Source: JAJRRH01 sp047638815
GTDB taxonomy: Bacteria; Bacteroidota; Bacteroidia; Flavobacteriales_D; JABDKJ01
Length of the DNA: 43,680 nt
Direction: 5' to 3'
NCBI GenBank assembly: GCA_047638815.1
Contig: JBLIMR010000019.1
Location: 1 to 43,680, forward strand
Below are positions 10,601 through 16,351 of the stretch, in pieces. Numbering within the stretch: the first letter of the stretch is position 1; each line of letters starts with the position of its first letter. A model generated the notes under the pieces. That model saw only the letters and a list, made by a program, of their open reading frames with translations. It was not told the DNA's origin and made no database searches. The position numbers were made by a program, and so were the translations under genes.

Positions 10601-11543
10601 GTCCATTCGGGTTAAATAACCAAAAAAATTGTACTGTTCCTGATCCACCAGAAGGCAGTGCCGTATTCAGGATTGTAAAATCTTCATTTATACAGACTGT
10701 AAATCCGCCTTGAATTGAACCTGCATCTGTTAAATTGTCACATGGACAATCTTCTATGGTTACTTCTACCCAATTTGATTCACCATTTGAAAATCCTGAG
10801 CAACCCACTCTTTGAGAACATCTTCTATACCATCCCGATTCGGAATTATTTGTTGTAAGCTCTGAAACGTTACTATTAGGCATCACAGTGCAACCACTAA
10901 GAGTCGGTTCGTTAGGATTAAACAACCAAAGAAATTCAAGTGCTCCTGAACCACCTGATGGCAATTCATTACTTGTTATTGTAAAGTCGTCATCTGTACA
11001 AGATGTAAATCCACCTTGAATGCTTCCTGCATCTGTTACATCATCGCAACCTCCGCCAACAATATGAAAAGCCAACCAAACAGAAGAACACTCATGATTA
11101 GCGTCATCGTTTAAATAAGCAACTGCATCAAGGTCATAAGATCCTGCGCCACCATTCCAGTTGTTGCCAGTCTCGGCTCCACCTGGATAGGTATATGGAA
11201 GTGTATTCTCTGTGCCTGGATTATCACCATCAATCCAAATTTTTACAGATTCGATTGATCCGTAGGTTTCTACAGCAATGTAATAATTTGAAGGTAATAA
11301 ATTAGCATCAATACTAATTCCATCATACAACGCATCAATACCAGAAACTGGTTGATCAGTTGATTGATCGTATATTCTAACTGCAGATATAGACCCACAT
11401 GTTACAACATCTTCCATTTCACTAAACTCCTTGGACTCGATTGATGATCCCTCTGAATTTCTCAGACTCACCTCATTGGCATAAACGCCAAATGATGTTA
11501 AGTAAATTATGCTTACTAGCACCGTCAAGTAGATTCTTCTCAT
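4671..11543 (-). CDS. giant HYR-like repeat protein with T9SS type A sorting domain
   Basis: 2290 aa. Signal peptide MRRIYLTVLVSIIYLTSFGVYA. Residues about 45-180 are homologous to the N-terminus of the upstream paralogue (CGSISAVRIYDQSTD, then GGCDDVTDAGSIQGG). Two SNWVEV-type cysteine-rich repeats follow. Next is a unique block of about 270 aa containing CTECCDRTV and a PKD-like VWSTGETTPSITITEAGTYSV segment. About 20 HYR-like modules then run to residue ~2200, each with EC...DNCD...RTWTATDDCGN. The last ~80 residues (NPFSESTTISFILPEDG ... SSKIVKSK) form a T9SS type A C-terminal sorting domain. The protein should be exported by the Por/Sov system and anchored or shed at the surface. An adhesin or structural fibre is inferred. 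No catalytic motif seen. Confidence 0.93.
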   Translation of the reverse strand: MRRIYLTVLVSIIYLTSFGVYANEVSLRNSEGSSIESKEFSEMEDVVTCGSISAVRIYDQSTDQPVSGIDALYDGISIDANLLPSNYYIAVETYGSIESVKIWIDGDNPGTENTLPYTYPGGAETGNNWNGGAGSYDLDAVAYLNDDANHECSSVWLAFHIVGGGCDDVTDAGSIQGGFTSCTDDDFTITSNELPSGGSGALEFLWLFNPNEPTLSGCTVMPNSNVSELTTNNSESGWYRRCSQRVGCSGFSNGESNWVEVTIEDCPCDNLTDAGSIQGGFTVCINEDFTILNTALPSGGSGTVQFFWLFNPNGPNLDDYTAISNSNTSELTTSNTESGFYRRCARREGCSSYVGESNWVEVVVTNNCCEITVDAGDDVEVCIGEDVVLNATITNASSCTECCDRTVSNTIHCGNSTEYSLYLVNSGARHFVGTNLSWTECEDGTANYSGTGSNGTDIVTFDINFTGGTNVAPVNSPKANNCGSTNASEWYYYAYTSGTIISQNHGAFYVHRRGPAMQVGNNANQTGAGFGASGWFNITGGPGYDGFYPENGDINIMLSETCTPSGSIGEPTYVWSTGETTPSITITEAGTYSVTVTNCADCSETDAVEVIIFESEITIDGEEPQDLIVECGMDIPDPIEPNFSDSLNSDIDVVYSETETSSDCESQITRVWTATNDCGNFSTCEQLITINDNTSPVASNEPADVNVECNDDVPSTEPTFTDNCDENLTIDFSEENNALACQYELVRTWVATDDCGNATTVTQTITITDTTAPTLNDVPGNTTVACLEDLEDAPELTGNDNCDPNPTVGFNESSAQNGCEIIITRIWTVTDACSNVTSYMQMISVVDDVNPEVIHTPAHVTIECSGDMPSDEATFEDNCDNDLTVVMNDVESSALCPKVITRTWTATDDCGNAISTSQVITINDSTSPVASNEPADVTIQCDEDVPNMEPSFTDNCDENLTIDFSEENNALACQYELVRTWVATDDCGNATTVTQTITVTDANAPTLEGVPANTSAQCIDDVPAVPELLANDNCDPNPTVGFNESSAQNGCEIIITRIWTVTDACSNVTSYTQMISVVDDVNPEVIHTPAHVTIECSGDMPSDEASFEDNCDNDLTVVMNDVESGNGCPKIITRTWTATDDCGNEISTSQIITVVDTTPPVVVVPDGLENVTCEEADVETAQAFLNGELSDEEEAAYNQYLTDLFIQFDLLPLSVTDSCDTDVDWIHFLTMDFDVECPIVAELTCNYYAIDNCGNVSDTVVTIANVVDVEAPELIGVPSDVTVDCADIPEAPSLTGQDDCNGLVDVSMEEVISTGCPYTITRTWTGVDVCENETVETQVITVVDNEGPILNVPADAQVDCATANTDPANTGNATAFDNCSEASITYADSPVEGFCPVTIVRTWTATDGCGNATTDDQQITIIDEAAPELSVPANVTIECDESSDMSNTGFATAIDACDDDVAITFEDGAISGTCPYVFTRTYTTMDFCGNVSAGEQVITITDTSAPELNSGPADASYDCDENIPASNATFTDNCDDDINVVMTEENITLSCGYQLVRLFTATDDCGNQAEFTQTITVTDSTAPVLSGVPSNVTVECGSEPADANVTALDNCDPNVTESMTEVENGQGCDASLVRTWMAIDACGNTTSESQTITFEDTTGPVIICPADVTLDCENSNSNPAVTGSATSTDNCSGASVNYSDGPLSGNCPAAFIRTWTAVDGCGNATTCNQSISIIDDNGPTLNIPADITISCDESTAESNIGSASAFDACGGASVNYTDQSIGDCPLVLTRTYTATDACGNTTVDTQVITIVDNDIPVVSNGPADIIVPCDGGVPKADPVSFTDNCDDNVTVEMTDVMTDLDCGFQVVRTWTGIDNCGNTGSHSQTITVTDNIAPVLNGVPADAAITCGGNPPAPSTVTATDNCEDNPVVSLSEETTGSGCSVLITRTWTVTDECGNEATATQEIIMTDDVAPILVGISDDTEADCDSIPEPANVTAIDNCDEDVSVTWYEEADFSTCPYTITRHYTAIDACGNLAKDNQVITVVDNNAPSFGNYPTSITAGCDVLESYVLFATDACDTDVEITYTDNNFSGGCLGVIERTWIAMDNCNNVATAIQFITLYDDQAPVILDAPENVTIDCGGDIPIAPELTVMDNCDSDIEVSFSEVQNGTDCPYTISRTWTVIDDCDNETIASQIISVVTGGDVPNAEILTAPNPFSESTTISFILPEDGFVLLEVYSAIGERVDVIFTGYALGGMYYEFNIDTDKWNYGMYHTRLIFEGEISSSKIVKSK
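8074..9465. repeat. two diverged copies of the three-module 696-bp super-repeat
   Basis: Inside the 2290-aa gene, 8770-9465 and 8074-8769 are tandem copies at the same 696-bp spacing as in the neighbouring gene. For example, GCTGGAGTGTGTATCACTTC occurs in both copies 696 bases apart. The three modules have the same order and type (HTPAHVTIEC, NEPADV, then GVPANT/DVPGNT). Confidence 0.9.
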
Positions 11544-11763
11544 AAAATATAATTTTGGGCTAAACAGTAACTAATTGATTACTAGATTTTAGAGTGTTGT
11601 TCTGAACTAAAATATTGCTGGACGAGCCTCTTGTCAAGTTAAATTTTGATAATCAATTTAATCCTTGAAACTGGCTTATCAAAGGACTATACGTATTGAA
11701 TGGGAAATGGTTACGTGGAAATTTAAAATAGATATTTTTTTCAACAAGAATGGGCTCTATGGA

Positions 11764-11793
11764 AACAAAAAAGACCCCAAATGGAGTCTTTAT
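11764..11793 (-). terminator. intrinsic terminator of the coiled-coil protein gene
   Basis: On the minus strand: AAAGACTCC-ATTT-GGGGTCTTT, a nine-pair stem with one G-T pair, followed by T's. It lies about 25 bases past the stop at 11817. Confidence 0.88.
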
Positions 11794-11816
11794 TTTTAAA
11801 AATTATTTTTTTATCC

Positions 11817-12524
11817 CTACTGATTAAGTAGCACTTGTTTTTGTTTAATTAAATCTTTTTTAGAATCAATATTCCTGTTAATTGAATCTAGCTCAATAAT
11901 GGCTTTTTCAATAGTCGATTTTTCTTTGGTGATTTTAGTTTCGAATCTAGATTCGGACTTCACTAATCTAGAGCGTTCAGCAGTTTTAATCTTAAGCGCA
12001 GCTTCTTTTTCTACCAATCCATTCGAACTTATTTCATTATTAGTGGCCTGTAGTTCTTCTTCTTTAAGAATTAATGCTTCATCATTCTTATTAATTTCAT
12101 CCTCCATTGCTCCAATTTCAGCATATAAAGTTTCAATTTGGCCTCTTTTTTTTGCTATTCCTTTAGTGTTACGATCAGTAGTTGATGATAATTTTCTTTT
12201 ATCCCCTTCAATCATTTTCACTTTATCCTCCAATGCACTTAGATTGAAGCCTTCCATTTCAGATTTCACTACATTAATCTCATCTTCTTTTGTTAATTTT
12301 TCAGCCTGAACTTGATCTCGAGAAAGCTCTGCCTCTTTAATCTGTTTCTCAGAAGCTTTAATAATATTTTCTTTTTGACCTTTTTTCTTTTGAAATTTGG
12401 CCAAATCTTCCTTTAGAGACTCAATTTGATCACCGAGCACAATCTGCTCCGGGGTTAAGTCTTGAGCTTGTCCAACTGAGCCTATTAATAGAAAGAAAAG
12501 GATGCTTGGCAGTAGATTATTCAT
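11817..12524 (-). CDS. secreted coiled-coil protein of unknown function
   Basis: 235 aa. Signal peptide MNNLLPSILFFLLIGSVGQAQ, followed by an almost uninterrupted charged helix rich in K, E and I/L heptads (for example EDLAKFQKKKGQKENIIKAS). Coiled coil is predicted from about residue 25 to the end. No enzyme motif, no T9SS tail and no lipobox. Fate by sequence: periplasmic, perhaps self-associating. I do not recognise a named family; SMC-like or peptidoglycan-hydrolase regulator-like coiled coils are possible look-alikes only. It is transcribed alone, divergent from the hydrolase at 12688, and has its own terminator. Confidence 0.85.
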   Translation of the reverse strand: MNNLLPSILFFLLIGSVGQAQDLTPEQIVLGDQIESLKEDLAKFQKKKGQKENIIKASEKQIKEAELSRDQVQAEKLTKEDEINVVKSEMEGFNLSALEDKVKMIEGDKRKLSSTTDRNTKGIAKKRGQIETLYAEIGAMEDEINKNDEALILKEEELQATNNEISSNGLVEKEAALKIKTAERSRLVKSESRFETKITKEKSTIEKAIIELDSINRNIDSKKDLIKQKQVLLNQ

Positions 12525-12674
12525 AACTTAATAGTTTTTAAATTTAAGTGTAACATCAATAAGTGCTATACAGAAGCGTATAAGACAAAGTTCATGCCAA
12601 GCAATATCAGGTTACACCCCAAATATCTCTCAATTGCTCGATTAAAGCAAATAATTAATCGTCAATCTTATTGA

Positions 12675-12682
12675 TAACTTTG
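12675..12682 (+). promoter_or_regulatory. Bacteroidota -7 box (TAACTTTG)
   Basis: Exact match to TAnnTTTG. It ends five bases before the ATG at 12688, so the transcript would start at or next to the start codon. No TTG at the usual -33 spacing. Confidence 0.6.
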
Positions 12683-12687
12683 CATTT

Positions 12688-13494
12688 ATGACCATTTGGA
12701 TATTATATGTTTTACTCGCCATGCTGGCCGTTTATTTAGTGGTGGTATTAATCTATTACTTCATTCAAGAGAGAATTCTTTTTGTGGCCAAACCTATTGC
12801 ACGCAATCATAAATACCTCCTTAGCGGTGATTTCACTGAACATTTTATAGAATCTAAAGAAAAGGGGCTTATAAATGTACTTCATGTTAAAAGTAAGGCA
12901 TGTAAAGGACTGATTATATATTTTCATGGGAATACCGGTAATCTTAAACGTTGGGCTCATGTATCTTCTGAGTTTACAAGTATGGGATACGATGTCTTGG
13001 TATATGACTATCGTGGTTTTGGCAAAAGCAAAGGGCGTAGAAATGAGGAGAATATGCATTACGATGCCAAATTGATCTATGAATTTGCAACCTCTATTTT
13101 CGATAAGGCTAAAATTATTCTTTATGCAAGATCTATGGGTACTGGAATGGCTATTAAACTAGCTACACGAATAGATCCACAGAAATTATTTCTTGAAACA
13201 CCGTACTACAGCATGTTATCTGTTGGGCAATTTCATACTCCTTTTATCCCAGTTAGGTTTCTACTCAGATTTTCTTTTAAAAGCTATAAATGGATTAATG
13301 ATGTTAAGTGTCCGATTTACATCTTTCATGGGACAAAAGATAGAATCATTCCGCATAAACATGCTCTTCAATTGTATGGCTTAATTAAAAATGATCCGAA
13401 AAACAAGATGGTTACAATTCCAAATGGACGGCATAGTAACTTGAATTCCTTCCCACTTTTCCGAGACAGTATGACTCAATTTATTGAAGAGTAA
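12688..13494 (+). CDS. membrane-anchored alpha/beta hydrolase (BEM46/ABHD13-like)
   Basis: 268 aa. The N-terminal hydrophobic helix (residues 1-25) should anchor it in the inner membrane. The alpha/beta-hydrolase fold follows: oxyanion-site YFHGNTGN at 78-85, YDYRGFGKSKG at 107-116, nucleophile elbow ARSMGTG with Ser149, Asp218 in HGTKDRIIP, and His249 in NGRHSN. The catalytic triad is complete, and the order and spacing match the BEM46/ABHD13 group of serine hydrolases, whose bacterial substrates are mostly unknown. An esterase or lipase-like reaction is inferred from the family. Monocistronic; the riboswitch begins about 70 bases downstream with its own -7 box. Confidence 0.9.
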   Translation: MTIWILYVLLAMLAVYLVVVLIYYFIQERILFVAKPIARNHKYLLSGDFTEHFIESKEKGLINVLHVKSKACKGLIIYFHGNTGNLKRWAHVSSEFTSMGYDVLVYDYRGFGKSKGRRNEENMHYDAKLIYEFATSIFDKAKIILYARSMGTGMAIKLATRIDPQKLFLETPYYSMLSVGQFHTPFIPVRFLLRFSFKSYKWINDVKCPIYIFHGTKDRIIPHKHALQLYGLIKNDPKNKMVTIPNGRHSNLNSFPLFRDSMTQFIEE

Positions 13495-13554
13495 TTGGAT
13501 TCCAGAATGCATTCATATTACTTATTTTCATCTACTAAAACAATACAAAATCAC

Positions 13555-13562
13555 TATCTTTG
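13555..13562 (+). promoter_or_regulatory. -7 box (TATCTTTG) for the riboswitch transcript
   Basis: Exact TAnnTTTG match immediately 5' of the cobalamin aptamer. It predicts a transcript starting near 13567, just where the aptamer begins. No clear -33 TTG. Confidence 0.65.
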
Positions 13563-13566
13563 CCAA

Positions 13567-13773
13567 GATTATTGGTTTGGAGATGAATTTTTCACTTCAA
13601 ATAATAGGGAATGTGGTGAGAATCCATAACTGTACCCGCAGCTGTAATCTTCGTTAATGTTTTTGCATAACCACTTTTACTTCATAAGTAATGGGAAGGG
13701 TAAAAACTAGAAGTAAGTCAGAAAACCTGCCCGTAATCGATTTAATTACATAAACTTTCGGGATAAAGGTTTT
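13567..13773 (+). promoter_or_regulatory. cobalamin (vitamin B12) riboswitch with L13 kissing hairpin
   Basis: The conserved elements occur in consensus order: AGGGAA and GGTGAGAATCC (from 13606), CTGTACCCGCAGCTGTAA (13630-13647), CCACT (13671), GGGAAGG (13693) and the B12 box GTCAGAAAACCTGCC (13717-13731). Downstream, AAACTTT-cgggata-AAGGTTT (13752-13772) forms the P13 hairpin. Its CGGG loop can pair with CCCG at 13635-13638 in L5, the tertiary contact that couples ligand binding to expression. By family precedent, cobalamin binding would reduce expression of 13835-16350. No U-tract follows the hairpin, so control of translation is more likely than termination. Confidence 0.96.
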
Positions 13774-13775
13774 GT

Positions 13776-13820
13776 ATGAACTGGATCATAAACTCCAACT
13801 TGTACATCATTTTTTCTTGA
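13776..13820 (+). other. possible 14-codon leader ORF between riboswitch and gene
   Basis: ATG at 13776 starts three bases after the P13 hairpin and reads MNWIINSNLYIIFS, then TGA at 13818-13820. Its stop lies inside a second small hairpin (TTGAGT-AAAA-ACTCAA, 13817-13832) directly before the ATG of the next gene. The ATG sits where a riboswitch-masked start codon would be expected. Translation is not proven. Confidence 0.35.
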
Positions 13821-13834
13821 GTAAAAACTCAAAG

Positions 13835-15367
13835 ATGAAGACTACTTTTCTATTGACCTTTATTGGTCTAATTTCAAATTCTTTTTTCTCACAAATCAAC
13901 CTTAGCAGTGCGGATTATTGGGTCGGCAGTGGCCCCGACTCTGCTCTTTTGGTTATAGATTTCATAGACGCATCAGCCGACCCATGTTATTCATTTGGAT
14001 ATCTATTTGACGCCAGTATGAATCTGCCTGCTGCTGATATGCTTGCTGCGATATCTGATTCAGAACCAGTTCTAGATATCGCAATGGGATCTGGTTTTTT
14101 AACCGATATAAATTACAACAGTCACTCAGGGATAGTCGGAGCACCGAATTTTTGGCAAACATGGAGTTACGCTGATGACTGGAGTATAAATTCTGGGTTG
14201 AGTGAAGTATTGAGCAATGGTTCTATTTTTGGTTGTTCATATTCTGATTTGGATCCAGCGATTGCTCCATCAGCGCCAATCAGCGCCTATAGTTCAACTT
14301 GGTTTGACACATCAGATATTATCTTTTGGGTTGGTGATGGGGAAAATGAAGCGGTTCTATTATTGGACTTTATTGATGACTGGAATTATGGAATTCCCGT
14401 AAGATATGCTTGGGGTTATAGGTTTAACGGCACGAGTAATGCCCAAGAAATGCTTGAGGCTATTAATACTGCCGATGAGAATTTGGAGATTAATCTTGAT
14501 GGTGGTTTTTTAAATGACATTGAATATATCGATCATGTTGGTTTGGCTGGGGCCCCTCATTACTGGGGCACTTTTAGTGGGACAAATCTTACGAATTGGA
14601 CGTTAAATACAGGAATCAGTGAAGAACTTATTGATGGTAGCTGGTTCGGGTGCACTTATGACGTTTGGGAACCTCCAAGACCTTTTATCCCACTGCCTGC
14701 AGTAAACGGTCAATCATATACTTTCTCTGATATTGAGACTTGGTTGGGTATTGGTCTTGATTCGTGTGCTGTCGTTATTGATTTCAATGATGGTTTGGAC
14801 AATGAATCTATTTCTTTTGGATTTTTATTTAGTGGTCAAACCACAGGGAATGAAGCCCTTATTGCTTTTGAAGATGCTTTTGAAGACGCGGATGTCAATA
14901 TTGGATCTGGATTCTTGAATGATATAATATATTCCGATCATGAAGGACTTGCTGGTAATCCAAATTATTGGGCAACTTGGTCCGGTGAGAATATTGGTGG
15001 TTGGTATCTTAATACTGGTTTAGATGAAGTCATTCTAAATGGTCAGTGGTTTGGTTGTTCCTATACAAACTTTGATCCTGCCACTCCTCCAGGAATTCCA
15101 ACAAACGTCATTTTGAGTTTAAGTGAATATGCTGATAGTAATTTCGATATTTATCCCAATCCATTCCAGACAGACATTCGTGTTTCAACTGATATCGAGA
15201 GTCTTAATCTAATAGAGGTGTTTGATAATTATGGTAAGATCGTAATGACAATAGATCGCTCAAACATCAATAAATTGATTGACTTAAGTACTCTTGAGAG
15301 TGGATCTTACGTATTAAGATTGCAAACTGACAGTTACATTACATCCAAAAAAATCGTCAAACTATAG
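13835..15367 (+). CDS. B12-riboswitch-controlled secreted protein with three internal repeats and T9SS tail
   Basis: 510 aa from the ATG at 13835, chosen because it begins a clean signal peptide (MKTTFLLTFIGLISNSFFSQ). An in-frame TTG at 13772 would add 21 residues and break the signal. Three homologous domains of about 130 aa (residues ~24-150, 155-290, 296-425) share W(V/L)G.G....(V/L)(V/L).DF, (W/F)GY.F.G, GFL.DI.Y..H.G.(A/V)G.P.YW.T(F/W)SG, W.(L/I)N(T/S)G(I/L).E and WFGC.Y. Residues ~435-510 (NFDIYPNPFQTDIRVS ... SKKIVKL) are a T9SS type A sorting domain. The domain resembles repeats in secreted proteins of other phyla, but I know no assigned function. The riboswitch implies a B12-related role, perhaps cobamide binding at the cell surface. 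The gene downstream starts three bases after the stop. Confidence 0.92.
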   Translation: MKTTFLLTFIGLISNSFFSQINLSSADYWVGSGPDSALLVIDFIDASADPCYSFGYLFDASMNLPAADMLAAISDSEPVLDIAMGSGFLTDINYNSHSGIVGAPNFWQTWSYADDWSINSGLSEVLSNGSIFGCSYSDLDPAIAPSAPISAYSSTWFDTSDIIFWVGDGENEAVLLLDFIDDWNYGIPVRYAWGYRFNGTSNAQEMLEAINTADENLEINLDGGFLNDIEYIDHVGLAGAPHYWGTFSGTNLTNWTLNTGISEELIDGSWFGCTYDVWEPPRPFIPLPAVNGQSYTFSDIETWLGIGLDSCAVVIDFNDGLDNESISFGFLFSGQTTGNEALIAFEDAFEDADVNIGSGFLNDIIYSDHEGLAGNPNYWATWSGENIGGWYLNTGLDEVILNGQWFGCSYTNFDPATPPGIPTNVILSLSEYADSNFDIYPNPFQTDIRVSTDIESLNLIEVFDNYGKIVMTIDRSNINKLIDLSTLESGSYVLRLQTDSYITSKKIVKL

Positions 15368-15369
15368 AG

Positions 15370-16350
15370 ATGAAAGAGATCATTATAAGCATATTGTTGA
15401 TGAGCCTATCGCAGATTCCTTTATTAGCACAAGATGGGCCTTATGCACCAAGTGCAAACCTGGATGGATCTACGGCAATTCATCGAGACAGCTCCTTGAT
15501 TGTATCATGGGCTGAGAATGTGGAAATAAATGTTGGTTATATGGATATTAACGACCAAGCATTAGGCTACGCTAGCTTCGGGAGTGATATTGACGCAGCG
15601 GGTTATGCTGATAATCTTGTAGTAAGTTTAGGTGATGGAGGTTCTGCCACATATTATTTTGATGAACCTCTTATTAATGGCCCTGGACCTGATTTCGCTG
15701 TGTTTGAAAACTCTTTTAGTGATACCTTTCTAGAGTTTGCTCACGTGGAGCTGAGTAATGATGGGGTGAGCTTTTGGAGATTTCCCTCAACCTCATTAAC
15801 GCAAGATACTGTACAAGTTAATTCATTTGGAGAAACTGATCCGACTATGATTCATAATCTAGCAGGTAAATACCGGGCAGAATATGGCACTCCCTTTGAC
15901 CTTGAGGATATGGCTGGACTTAATGCCCTAGTGATTGACAATGTCATCGCAATTCGCATAGTTGATGTTATTGGAAATATTGATGGACCTAATGTATCCT
16001 ATGATGCTTATGGAACTGTAATTAATGATCCGTACCCAACACCCTTTGAAAGCTCTGGATTTGATCTTGATGCCTTGGCACTGCTAAATCAAACCACAAA
16101 TATCCTAGAGCTTAATGAAATCGAATTATCGATGTATCCCAACCCTGCAAACAATCAGATTTCAGTAAACACAAAAGTTTCTGACGAATATCACGTGATG
16201 ATATTTGATAGACTTGGCAGAGTGATAGAAAATATGCTATTTATTGGGAGAGCTACAGAAATTGACATTTCACAATACTCAAAAGGGATTTACAGTGTTC
16301 AATTGATTGGAAGAAATACTTTTGGATCAACGAAACTTATAAAGATGTAA
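15370..16350 (+). CDS. secreted GPGPDFAVFEN-domain protein with T9SS tail
   Basis: 326 aa. Signal peptide MKEIIISILLMSLSQIPLLAQ. The main domain (about 22-240) contains SWAENVEINVGYMDI, LGDGGSATYYFDEPL, the conserved GPGPDFAVFENSF, FAHVELSNDGVSF and FDLDALALLN. It resembles a family annotated only as cell-surface protein. Residues ~250-326 (MYPNPANNQISVN ... STKLIKM) are a T9SS sorting domain. The start is three bases after the upstream stop, so it is co-transcribed and under the same cobalamin riboswitch. Substrate unknown; calcium binding by the acidic loops is possible but not shown. The operon ends here, one base from the convergent gene's stop. Confidence 0.9.
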   Translation: MKEIIISILLMSLSQIPLLAQDGPYAPSANLDGSTAIHRDSSLIVSWAENVEINVGYMDINDQALGYASFGSDIDAAGYADNLVVSLGDGGSATYYFDEPLINGPGPDFAVFENSFSDTFLEFAHVELSNDGVSFWRFPSTSLTQDTVQVNSFGETDPTMIHNLAGKYRAEYGTPFDLEDMAGLNALVIDNVIAIRIVDVIGNIDGPNVSYDAYGTVINDPYPTPFESSGFDLDALALLNQTTNILELNEIELSMYPNPANNQISVNTKVSDEYHVMIFDRLGRVIENMLFIGRATEIDISQYSKGIYSVQLIGRNTFGSTKLIKM

Positions 16351-16351
16351 C

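Noticed and set aside
13772..13834. TTG start extending the riboswitch-controlled protein by 21 residues
   Set aside because: It would bury the signal peptide and starts inside the riboswitch hairpin; ATG at 13835 gives a clean signal peptide.
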